Shown here in pieces: positions 11,456-23,800 of a stretch of DNA of 64,000 nucleotides (the stretch's first letter is position 1; every line of letters begins with the position of its first letter). A model generated the notes under the pieces. That model had not been told where the DNA came from. It saw only the letters and a program-made list of their open reading frames with translations, and ran no database searches. Position numbers and translations under genes: made by a program. Origin of the DNA: Phalacrocorax aristotelis (lineage: Eukaryota; Chordata; Aves; Suliformes; Phalacrocoracidae). Location of the stretch: contig NC_134276.1 of NCBI RefSeq assembly GCF_949628215.1, positions 134,912,125 to 134,976,124 on the forward strand, written 5' to 3'.

Positions 11456-14400
11456 CCCACTCCCTGTACAACCATTCTTGTGCCTTTCTGCTCTTCAGCT
11501 TGATTTCTCTTCTTCAGGCTCACAGCACTTAACTGCACCTATGGTTTGGACATGATTTCTGTTGCTGGCAGCAAGTCCCAAACAAAACAGCTATAAACTG
11601 GTATTTATTTGCATTGGCATCAGCTTACCTGGCTGGAAGCTGGGCCTGGCTTAATCGATGCAAAGTGCACATCTTTGCTTACTTGCACGGGAAGGGACTA
11701 GCATCCTTTCTAGGGTGACATGCCAGACTGTAACTATCTTTTTGCAAAGGAAGGACTGAAGGTGTTGTTAGAAATCTTGCAGAGGTGTTGACTCAGCTCT
11801 TCTGTTCTCAGTGGCAGTTGAGACTCCGTACTCGTGTTTCTTTCAGCATGACACAGTTACCAGCTCCTGGCTTTGCTGCAGGCCATTCAAATTCTCTGTG
11901 GGTGCTGTTTTTGCTACTTGTGCTGCAGGTAAATGACTCATGCACTAGAGTTTCCACTAGACAGATACCTGTACAATAGAGGCCGCAACTGGGGGAAATT
12001 TCCTGTGAAAATAAGCCCTTCAGCTAAAATGGGTTCTGGAGATCTTAATCTGTAGGGTGTAAATGCAAGGGTGCCTGGCCTGAGCTTTTGGAAGGCTCAT
12101 TAGCAGGGCTGTTTGTTGGGCAGGGCTGGGGCATGCCAGAAGCCAGGCTGGCAAAGATTCAAGGCTTCAGCTGAGCTAGGAGAAGGATTTCCTTCCTCTC
12201 TGCCACCTGTCATGCTTCTCTGTGCATGGGATGAGTAAGACTTGTAGCATGAGGTATCCACCATTTTCTTCCTCTCGCATGGACAGCATGGAAGCGTGGC
12301 ATTCCAGGGGATTCTTCTGTGCCTGGCCCATATCTGATCTCCCCTCAGGTTCTTCTGCTTCTTCTTGTTCTCTCTCTTATTTGCTTTTATTTCTCTCATG
12401 CATTTTTTCCTGTTCATTTTGTTCTCCAGATGGCCTGCCATTTTAAATTCTAATTCCCCTGTATTCTTTTTCTTCATGACTCTGTACCTCCTTGCTCTGT
12501 TTCCGTGCTTATGTGTGATATGTGCCAGTCTCTGTCCAGTAACCAAAGCAAACTTCATTTGAAGACAAACATAGCTGCTGATAGAGTTGATTTTGATACA
12601 CCTGTTGCTTGCACCAATATGACTGCAACAGTAACTGCCATCAGCTGCAAGAGTGCAGGCACCAAACCAGTGTAGACCAGACCTCTGCTTTGCCCCTTTC
12701 TGCTCTGTTTTCTTTTTATTAATGCTTTTCTTTTTTTTCTTTTTTTTTTTTTTAATGGAAAGGGAGAATTATCTTGTTCTGTTTTATGATCCTCCTTCAC
12801 TATTGTCCATTTATATTGTGGGGATAGGTAGGTGCTCTCAACATGCGTTGTATTGGCACCGCTGAGGGCGCTGTCAAGATCATCAGTGCTGAGAACTTTC
12901 CACCAACCATGTTGATGTGACAGTCTCTCTGGCATGGTGGCAATCTCTCCAAGGAAACCAGGGGATTGTACCAACCTGGCAGCTTCATCTGGTTTCCAAT
13001 TCTGCCTCCTAAATCACAGTCAGATTGCATCAGGCTTCTTTGCTTGCTCACAGGAGCCAAAGTAACTATAGATTTTAATCTCCAACTTTCAGGTGTGTCA
13101 ATATTTGCATATATGCAGATGTTTTTTGTGTCAAAATATGTTGTGTCTTAGAAGAAAGCCCTAAGCACCTATCTAGTGTGCTGTCACACAGCCTCACAGG
13201 TACTCCTTTTCTGCCTGATGGTAAGGATGACACAATCTCAGACTGGAGGAGATAGGAGTATCCATTAGCATGAACAAAGCAAAGGTTCTGTAGCTGAGCA
13301 CAGTGAGGTGTAGGAGTTCATGGCCATTCACTGCTGAGAGTGGGATGACTTTCCCACATTATCATGCTGAATATCCATACTATTATCAGTGTGCCATGGA
13401 CACTAACCAGCTCAGCAGCCCCTTTGGCTTTGTCAGTGCTCACCCCTTACTTAAAACTCAGGGACTCACCTCAGGGAACTGTGCCCTCCTGCCCTAGTAG
13501 CAGCAGCAGACTGTAGGAGTCGGGGATAGCAGGAAAAGAAAAGGTAGGAGCTGTTCTGGCTACAGCAGCAGAGTCCTATACTATGTTTAAGAAAAGCCTC
13601 AGCCTTTTGAAGACGAAGCTGTCAAGTTGTAAAACCTACCCGTCTGTGCTTATTCCTAGTTTTTGTTCTCCTCAATTAAGGACAATCTATTTCTGCAGCC
13701 CTTTGAGTTGGTTTCTAACTTGGAGACACAGCAGTGTGTGCAGGAATGAGAGCAGAGCTGGCCAGTATTGTTTGGCTTTTGTAGAGAAAGGTTGCTTGAA
13801 CCGAACAAAAAGGTTTCTGTGAAAAGTTTTGGGTTTCAATTTTTCTTTTTCTTTTGGGAAGGGTTCTCCAGGCTGGAAAGGAGGAGATCAACTGGGTAGC
13901 CACTCCTGGATGAGACTCAGGTTCATATCCCTTTTTAAACCTGCCTCAGTGGCATCCCAGCTGCATGCCACAGGCTATCAGCTGTTTCAGAGGACAACAC
14001 AGTATGTGGGTGAGAAGCCAATGAGACTGGAAGGGAAGGGAAGGAGGGCCCCTGTTTGTGCTCTGAGTCAGAATGAAAGCAGCTCATCAGGGTGATGCTT
14101 TTCAGGAAACAGAATTGCTGATTTCCAGCCAGCTGTCTTCAAGCTTGGCTGAAGTCAGTCAGAAAAGGTATTTCTGGGAAAATGGAATTTCCCAAGTTTG
14201 TGATGCCTTGTTTGATATCTCATTGCAACTTTCCATTTAGGTTTGCTTGCGGGCCTGGATATTTTTGGTTTAAATCCATCTGTTCCTTTGCAGAGCTGCT
14301 CTCTGAGCTCTTTTACTACCTCTTGCAGAACTGACTGAATGAGAATGAAACATTAAAAAAAATATATGGAGGAGACTGTTCATCATGTCCTTCCCAATAA

Positions 14401-17400
14401 CAGAGCTGCAAGGGTGGTAACTGGCAGCAGAACAACAGTAACAACCAGGTGTAGTCCTGCTGCAGCCCTGTGAAAAATTTGTGCTTTAGGAAGTGGAGCT
14501 ATCCTGCTTCAAACCATCTGCAAAGATATGATGCAAGCCCAATAAAGCCACTTTGACTGTTGTTCTGTGTTTTGGACTTGAGCCCATTTCACAACTCACC
14601 CTGTTCCTTCTCCTTTACGCATCACTACAAAATCCCAGTATAGACACAGTCTGTTGCTTAAAGTCAAGATAGACCTGTCCTGGCTCATGTTGAATCTTTC
14701 TGAGGCTGAAGGCCCAAGATAATCTGGGGCCAGAGAAAAGAAAATTATCTTTTCCTCATTCACTGCCTCACAGTAGATTTTACCTGAACTGGGATTTTTT
14801 CCCTTACCATGGGTTTTTGCCAAAACCCTTGGCTCTACCGCCTCCTGCAGAGCTACCATGCCCTTAGAGAACCTCCGTATCCTCACCTCTCCTTTCACTC
14901 ATCTACTACCCACTACTGAATCTTAAATTTTCCTTCTGGAGATACACAGATTCAAGAGAGGAGATGGACACAGGGCTGACCTGGGGACAGAGACCAGAGA
15001 AAAACTCTACTGCGTAGCTACATTGCCTCTGCGATGCTCATGTATTTGTCTCTGAAAAGAAGACTGCAGACATTAGAGGTGAACCACGGGACAGGCAGGG
15101 TGTTCCCAGAGTTATTAGTGCTGGTGCAGCAAAGGGCTGTCCATGGGCTGGAATGAGATGGGCATTTTCAGGCTGGGGATAGGAGCAGCGATGGCCCCAG
15201 CACACAGAGGCAGATCCCCCACCAGCTGTGCCTGGTGCAGGCTGTCCCACAGGCAATAGCAGGGGCCAATCCTGCCTGAGTCTCCTCAGCTCTGCCAGTC
15301 CGTCTCTCATACTGCCATGCCACAGATGTGGAGGCAGCTGCCTGCTGTCTTTGGGGTGGCATGGAGGCACCTGAGTAGTGCTGAGGGGCAGACTGGCTTC
15401 TGTTACCATAAATCTCCAAGAAATTCCTCTGGTAATGGAAAGGCCTTGTAAATGGACACCTAAAGCTGCACAGAGATGTGCTGTATCCCAGCCTGTCTTT
15501 CTTTGTCTCTGTCTGATTCATGTTCCCTCTTTATGGGAAGAGTTTCCTTGACCAGTTGAGGAGGAGTAACTGATGGGCAGTGTCACCATTTAGGCCGGTC
15601 TCTTGGCAGTGAGAAGTGTCTGGATGGCACATGATGATGCAGAAAAGAGAGATCTCCTTTAAAGAGTGAGGGAAATCCTTCATGCTATTGCACTGCTCAG
15701 GCAGTCTTTTCCCATTCCCTTTTTTTTTTCTTCAAACACCAGCTTTTGAAACAGAAGCTATTTTGCTGTCTGCCCCCATTATCATCCAATTCAAGCTCTT
15801 TGAAAATCATTAGGGCAGCATGTGCTTTATAAAACAAGGAAACAAGCTTAATAAAACAAGGATCAGTAATTTTCCGGGGGTATTTATTTGCCTCTTGACT
15901 TTTGAGCTCTGAACTGTCCCTCCTGTTCTTTGTCCCAGGGGTCTGGACAAATATATAATGTCAGATGAGTGGCTGTGATGCATGTCTGAGGCTAGAGGGG
16001 CTGAGATATAAGGAAAGACTTCAGAACCTGACAGCAAAGGTCAACAACATCCAAGAGGGTACAGAGAGATGTGCTAGGGAGTGCTGTAGTTTTGTGATAC
16101 ACTAGTTGTGGTGTCAATTGTTCCCTATAAAGCTCCTGGCTTGTACAGATTCTCCTATACTATTCAACTCTGAGAGGTGATAAAGGCTCCTTTAACAAGA
16201 TCCCAAACAGATGTGGGGACATAAGGGCCCAGCTGTTGGGGGACCAACATTGAATATGTGCATAGGAAATATTTCCTGATACTCTGCAAGCTTTTAAAAG
16301 AGGAAAATGAATAACAGAAAATCAGTTATGTTATGGTTTCTATTTCATTAAGTGATAAAGAGCAGCATACTGAATGAGACAAATTGAACTAAAACATTAT
16401 GACTCATATGTCCCATGACTGAGCTGTCAGAACAAGATGTTTTGTATTCCTGGTTGAGTTACTTACCTGCTAATGATCTCACTTCATGTTTTTCATTGTG
16501 GTATCCAGTCTTTCACGAAAATAACAAATATGAGCGGAGTGCTCAGAAAGCAACAAAGTAATAGTTTTTCTTCTTTTCTTCATTGGGTGTTTACCAATCT
16601 AGTTACTTAACCTGCTTCCTCTATAACCCCATCAGACCCCTGTAATTAATAATACTTATTAATTATCTGGCAGACCCCTGGCCATTAATGCCAGACCCAG
16701 GCAGTGCTGTTGGTCATCAGTAGGTGCCACAGATCTGTTCTAGCTCAGGCTAGCCAACAGCCACATTGTGACAGGGCCCTGGCAACTCCCCCCAGCTGTG
16801 GTTTTGTGCCAGCATATGCCCTGCATGTGTGAAGCTGGTGCTCCAGGTAGTACCAAACATGGCTTGTGCTGTGCATTACAAGGATGCACTCCTGTTGCAA
16901 AGAGCTGATGTTTGGGCAGCTTCCCAGGAAGAGTCTGGCTGTTTCTGAGAGCAACCACCATCCCAGGATGTGGCCTTAAGCAAAGACTTCTCACTCTCCT
17001 GTGGGAGCGCTGACATGTTATCTCAGCAGTGCAGCATGTCATTTTCATCAGTCCTAGGACACTGCAGCAGCAGGAGGAGGCAGTTCAAGCCCTGGGTGTT
17101 TGGAAACTGGAAGCCCTCATCATCCAACCTTTTATTGCCAGCTAGAGGAGGTTAACCCGTGGCTTGACAACATGATGTGAAATTGCCACAGCACAGCAAA
17201 AGCATCTCTTTCCCCAGGCTGTGGGAAATCCAGATCAGCATGCTGTGTTGCTATTGCAGTACACAGGAGATGAAGAAGCCTGGAGCAGGAAAAGCAGTCT
17301 CTGGAAGACTGAAGGAGAACCTGACCTAGGAAATGCTATGTTTTTTACCTCAAGCTGTGTTAGTTTTATACCCCTGTGTCATTCACTAATGTTGGTTGCA

Positions 17401-20026
17401 TGATGGAGGTATGTGACCGAGAATCACAGGTTAAAGAAATTATAGCTGTGCGATGAGTCTGTGTCCACTCACTAGGGCCTTTCAGGGGTCACAGATACAA
17501 GCAATATGGTTTGTGGAGCTAGAGGTGAAGTAATATGTAGAATGGGGAATGGCTTCTGGAGAAAAGATACAGGCATTGCTTACAGTCAGCCCGTCACATA
17601 CATACTGCATACATCTTTGAGGAAGGTCTTGACAGGCACATTCTAGTGAATGGATCTGCTGCAGTTTAGGAAAGTCCCATCCCATCTTTTGACTTCATCT
17701 CAGGTGATGTTTATTGCTGTCAGAGCAGGGTTGCTGGAATGGATGATGTAAACAAATGCATACTGCACATTATCCTGCAGAAAACTTTCCCATCAAATCT
17801 CCACTCAGTCCACTACAGGCTGTCACCATCTTATCTTAAAAGTGTTCTACATCTCAATCTGAAACCTCCAGAGAGGACTATTCCTTAGTAATGTAAGTTT
17901 TCAGTCAGAGGTAGGTAAGTTTATCACAGCCTTGAGCTTCATGAATTTCCACCATGAACTTTCAGTTGTGCTTTTTATGACAGAAGCAGCATATCTAATA
18001 CCTCACATGTATGCGTTCCTAGCAGACCTTTTCTTGTAGTGTCTATGACCCTCTTCAGTTTTCAGACAGTTGCACTGTTGCCACAGATACTTACAATGCA
18101 TGCTCAAACAACCATGTCAAAATGAACACACTGGTCACGCACATCTTTACATCCTCTTCCAAGCCACACACAACATTTGCTCATCAGGTTAGGGTGGTGT
18201 ACATTGGTTAGCTGACAGCCCACAGTGCTCACTTTGTCCCTCATGGCAAGAGGTGGTTTCTGAGGCACCAGTGCTCAAGCCAAAGGAGTTTGACGAGCTG
18301 GTGTCAGCATCTGGCACTAGCTCCAGCATCAGGTCCCAAATCACTGAAGCTCCTTGTCTCTCAGAAGAGACAGGGCTCAGCAATTTTCTTCAGGTACTCC
18401 ATACAAAGATACTCCATACAAAGAGAAATGGAAACCAAAATCCTTATACTGCAATTTCATGGAGTTTGGGGATATCCCAGGTAATGGGAAAAAACCCAAG
18501 GCTAGTTCCTGGAGGGCCAAATAGCTCTGTCACTGTACTAGGCCAAAGCTGGCTCTGTGCATCCAACAGTGTTGAGCCTGAGGTAACCAACCCTCCTGGA
18601 CCAGAGTGTGGCATATCTCACTTTGAGGCAGGGCTGGTCCTTTCATGGGTCTATGAGGAGTCACTCTGGTGTCATTGCCCCCTGCTCCCCTGGGCTCTTC
18701 ATCTCAGGAACATGTCTGCAGAGTCTCTGCAGCACTCTTTCTAGACACATCTGGTCCTTGTTAGCTTAGACTTGGTGTCCTGTGAAAGTATATGTAATGT
18801 TTCCAGACCTGAGCAGGCAGTGCTGTGCCACAGCTAATGAACACGGCCAGGCTTTGCATGGAGCCAGCTAAACTCTCTGCATCCACAGTGTAGTTATCCT
18901 GCAAGCAGAGTAGGAGCTCCTGAGTGACTGGTAATGAAGCTGCTCTTCAGTGTCATCCTGGGATTGTGACTCTTGCTAGTTTTGCCCTGGCTGTGTTTTC
19001 AGAAGGGGGCTGGCAAATTTGCTGAGCTGCACTATGTTCCAGTGTAGGATTTAGGTGAACAATAGTAACTCTGTTGGACTTGGGAGCTACTATCTTTCCT
19101 AAATGCCTCCATAGGGAATTAGTATAACAAAACTCAAGGGATCTTCAGGAAGTAGATTGTAATTTTATTTTACAAATCTCAAAATAAATGGATTTTGCCC
19201 CCTTGCACTGTCATATCCATATACTGACCAACACCAAGATGTGTGCCTGGCCAGGATCACTTACATGCAAGAAAGATAGTGCAGGGTACTTACTGGATCT
19301 CAATAAGAAAGACCTGAGAACAAACAGCTGTTTTAATAAGACAGAATAAGAAGAGGAATAGAGACAGCAAGTAAATCTCACATCCCTTCAGGTGCTGGGC
19401 ACCCCATGTCTGTGCAGTGTTGGACAGACCCTGGATGTATTTCACCACCTGTCCATGAAAGTAAACTCCCCCTTTTTGCTAATCTGAACTATTACATATT
19501 TTCTTACAGGAACACAATTCTATTCCTAAAGGATGTTTGAACTTCCCGTCGCTGGTGGTGCAATCACCAGCGCCAGGTGGGAGCTGCCTGCAGGCTCCTC
19601 TGTTACAATCCACCAGCTAAGTTTTGGCCAAGGGGTTTGTGCAGCATGGCAAGGCCTGAAGTCTTTCATCAGAGGTATTTGTGAGCACTTCGTCCTTTAC
19701 AAAGCCCTGACAGCATGAAAAACACCTCGCAATGCATAAGGCAAACCGCTGTGCTTTCCACAGAGCTGAGCTTTGAGTGCGGAAAGGCCTGCACACCACA
19801 CAGAACAGCTGCACCACTGGGAGGAGTTTCCTGCATAGAAGAATAAGTATCACTTTTCTGCCAACAAAGCATTATCATCCCTTTCAAACTTACAAGCAGG
19901 CTTCAAAGAGATTGTCCAATTACTACTTTTTTTAACTGGAAACATGTATCAGCCCTCACCCCCCAGCTAAGGGGTGAGGAAAGAGTGCTAAGGGCAGGCT
20001 TGTAAAGGCATGTCATTATGTGGTAG
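11456..20026. other. Intergenic stretch, no gene recognised
   Basis: The content is ordinary unique-looking sequence with a poly-T/pyrimidine run at about 12720-12755 and short repeats such as a duplicated ACTCCATACAAAGA at about 18400-18420. Open frames up to 163 codons (18253-18744, +) have no recognised domain or splice support. No LTR, LINE end or RNA gene was recognised. Confidence 0.45.
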
Positions 20027-20656
20027 TGTCACCGAAATCGGGAATAAACCTTGTAACACCAATGTAGTGTTAAAAGGCAGGCATTCTTTATTCACGGCGC
20101 CGGATACACGGGGGATCACTCCTCCTAACGTGCATAACTTACACACCTTTCCCTTGTGATTTATATAGACCAAAAATATACATATTCGATATTATTCTCT
20201 TTGGTGATTGGAACAAACTTGCTCGCTTCACATGTAAATTACTGCGCAGGCTCAGTTGTCCTTTCCCATTGTTCTCTTCTGAGTAGGTGGTATTACTTGG
20301 GTTGGTGGTCTGTGAGTCAGTGGTCGCGATTTCCCCCCGCCGGAATTACCTTTTACCTACTTGGTTCTTAATCTTGGCAGTCCTGGCCAGTTGTCTCAGT
20401 CCACTACATGAAACCACATTTTATCATCCTTTTCTGACAGAAGCACATTGTCTATTGTTTCGTTCACATTAATGATTACCTAGGGACTAAAATACAGATC
20501 AAAGAATACACTGATTGGTATACTCCATGTCCCCAGGCTTAACGTCCAATTGGATAGGGCTGTACAAGGAGTATAGCAACAGCCATGGTTGATTAATTCC
20601 ATCACTCTGGTTACAGTAGCAACTGCGGTCAAGCTATATTTTTTTCCCTTTCCTTT
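20027..20656 (-). mobile_element. Solo LTR of an avian endogenous retrovirus (fossil)
   Basis: Read on the minus strand, the block starts about TGTAAAAGGAAAGGG. It has an AATAAAGAATGCCTGCC polyadenylation/R region near 20085, and ends ...TTCCCGATTTCGGTGACA at 20027. That gives TG...CA ends, with an A/T-poor GGCGCC-containing stretch typical of avian ERV LTRs. No internal viral genes flank it, so it is a solo LTR. No target-site duplication could be matched, so the ends are approximate. It lies antisense to, and about 150 bp upstream of, the first exon of the APOBEC1-like gene A1a. Confidence 0.7.
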
Positions 20657-20698
20657 TACATCACCCCTCACCAGCAGAGCCTGCCACTGTGCTCCGTC

Positions 20699-20703
20699 AT
20701 TGG
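20699..20703 (-). promoter_or_regulatory. CCAAT-box candidate upstream of A1a
   Basis: ATTGG on the plus strand (CCAAT on the minus strand) lies about 100 bp before the proposed A1a start codon, between the solo LTR and exon 1, inside a purine-rich and mildly CG-containing leader. Position is the only support. Confidence 0.25.
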
Positions 20704-20803
20704 CTGCAGGCGGAGCCTCTGTCTGCAGGAAAAGAAGGAGAAAGGAAGACAGCACCAAAGAAAAAGAAGCAGTGGCGGAGGGCCCATGAGGAGAGGAGAA
20801 GCC

Positions 20804-23800
20804 ATGCACAAGAAAAAGCTGAGAGGGTAAAAAAAAATTGCTGACCAAAAAACCCCCACCCAGCTTCAGCTCTGTGTTGTCATTGCTCCAACCCAAGGGG
20901 ACCCCTTGCTTTGTTGCCTCAGGGGTGTGCTTTCTGTCTGTGCAAAGTCTCTGCCTTGCTTGCGGAAGGGTGAGGGAGATACCGGTGCCAGTGTACCCGA
21001 GTCAGAGCCGTGGTCCCTGGTGTAACTGCCAGGGGCCACGCGAGAGTCTGAGCCTGTTGGGGAAGTTCCCACCAGCATAAAACTGTGATGGGAGCCATAA
21101 AACGGCAGGGAACAAAAGGCACAGATAAAAACGAGCAAAAGATGGGGGTGAGTTGGGGAAGGGCTAAGGCAGGAGCTGGCTCACTGCAATGCTGGGCAGC
21201 AAGAGAATCCGAAAGTGCCTTTTCCCTAGTTCACTGTTTCGAGGTCTTGAAACGACTGTTGTGCAGCAAGATAAACAGGAAGTGTAAGACCAGACATTTT
21301 CTGTCCAACAGAGGGGAAAAAAAGTTTTAATGCAAAGTTTAATAAAGAAGTGCATTGGCTGTTCAAAGCGTTAGCAACAGAGGAAAAATCCAGATTAAAG
21401 AGTTTTTGACATCCCTATGCTTGTAGTTTTTTAAGATATTATTATTATTACTATTATTTTCTTGTAATGAGCAGAATTTTAAATAGTTTCTAATAAAAAG
21501 TGTTAGAGGAAGGAAGGAAAACTATTAAATATCTATAATGGTGCAGTTTATTACTTCAAGTTTTAATAAGAGAGATAGTTTTAGTGGTTGTTTTCATAAA
21601 ATTAGTGCATTTTAAAATAAACCCATTGCATTCCTGTTCAAGTTATGGATGATGGGACAATAGAAAAGGTATAAATAAATCTTTTGAAAAGGTATTTGCA
21701 ATAAGTCCATACATTTTCAAGGTTTAATGCACATTTATGTAGCAACTGCATATTATTGGAAAAGAAGGTAAAACCTAGAAGGCATGTTGGCTGACATCCT
21801 TCTGACATTTTCTCCCCTAACTCCTCTAAATATTTTTGGGTGCAATTCACCTTTCAAATAGTCAGTCTTTGCAGTTGGTGTATTTCTCTCCAGCTCTTAA
21901 GTTCTGGAAGGGAAACAAGTTTACCTTCATGAGACCAATGAACCAAATTTAGAAAGAAAATGAAAAAGCTTTAGGACTTTTTTTTTTTATTTACTAACTC
22001 TTAATTTTGTCTCATATTTGTACCAAGGAACAAGCTATGAAGTGCTTGACTTTTTTGAGTTAGGCTCCATGTGTGTATGTGTACCGTACATAACAATGCT
22101 GAACAGCAAGGACTGGTTGTGATAGCTATAAAAATTAAAAAAAAAGGATTGCATGGCTTTGGGCAATTTATCTATAAACTCACAACTTATTTTAAGCATT
22201 TTCTTGTCTGGTTTGGGGAGAAAAGGGAATAGGTGCTGGGATTTTGTGTAGATTCTACAGTGCGGAAACGTTTTATGATGTTTTTTAAATTTATAGTCTG
22301 TTCTGTTAGAGATGTTTAACTTTACATTAATCCATTATTTAAAAATTAGCAACTTATATCTGTAGCAGATATTTATAAAAATGCAGACTTTTGTTTCTAT
22401 CGCATGAAGCTAATTACACAATAAATTTCACTTGGTTTAACACATCTTTAAGGTGGCTATATCTTGAAGCTTAATGTATTGCAAGATTGTTCTAAAGAGA
22501 TGTCTTTATGTCCCTTAAAATGTGCACAGGACACCCACTGCAATAACTTATCCAAAGTGCAATATTTTATGGTCAAGACACAGGCAAGAGGGTGCTTAAG
22601 ACCAGTTTAAGTAAGACCTGGAGATTTTAACTTGTCTGTGTGTTATACTCAGTTGGCAACAACTGCAGATACCTTTGAACAAATCAGGTCTCTGTAATCT
22701 ATAGTAATACCGCTTTCCAAAACTTTCTGTAAGAATTAGAAGAACTAACTTGGCTTGAGTATTTGGACTTCAGCGTATTTTCTTTGGAGAACTTAAACCA
22801 CTGTCACTGTATGTATATGCGCGTGCATGCACACACATTATATATATTATGTACATATTATGTATTTTATATATGTATTCCCTAATCACCAACAAGTTTT
22901 AAAGAAATTTAAGCTAATAGGCACTGAATTCCAAATATCATAATAGAAATAGAAAAAATACGTCTCTCTTAACACCTCAAATGAGAAAAAATAAAAACTG
23001 AGCCTGTGCTTCACTTCTGCCTCTCTGTTGTTTTTTTTTTTTATGACATACTGAAGGAATGAAGTATAATAAAGTTATTCCTGTACCAGAATTAAACATT
23101 TGGTGACATTTACATTTGCTACATTTACATAAATTCAATAGAAATTATTGTAAACAAATCTGCATGCATAGTTTCAGTGGTTTGAATACACAGAGTTTAC
23201 ATGGAGAAAATAAACAGAGGTACACTCTGTGATGTATAAACTGGTTTATGTACAAATGGATTTTTTGTGTAGGAGGCTGACATGAGGAAGGAGACAGGGC
23301 AAGAAGACAAAGCCTTCTGACTGACCTAGATAAAAGATGCTTTTTTACATAGGTGATGAGTCCTGCAGCTAGAGAATATGTGACAGTTCCTTGATCTGCA
23401 AGATTTCATTTGTCCTTAGTACAGGTAGTGTTTTGGTTTTTTTTATTGGTGGGTGCTAATCTATAAAACAATACATAGGCTTATTGCTTCTCTGTTAAGA
23501 GTTTGTCCAGTTGTCTACTAGATTTAGTCTGAATTACGCTAATGTGGAAAAATACATATCTGAAGTGCATTCTCATATAAATCTCTATATAAAGCAACTT
23601 TACAAAGGCTATGAAGTGCTAATGGTGACTTCATATATTATTTATGTGTCATGGTTAATTACTAATATGAAGGATGCATTCATGACCAACACTGGCAGTC
23701 TTTGTGTAGTTACTTAATTGACAATAAAGGGAGGTCTGTTCTGAACTGACTAGATTTGGATGTAAGAGATGGACTATCTCTCAGAAAATGTCATTCTTGG

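Noticed and set aside
12100-12558. 152-codon frame, minus strand, Lys/Arg-rich
   Set aside because: The basic composition comes from a pyrimidine-rich low-complexity stretch on the other strand; no family match.
18253-18744. 163-codon open frame, plus strand
   Set aside because: Longest unexplained frame, but it shows no known motif, contains a short tandem repeat and has no supporting exon signals.
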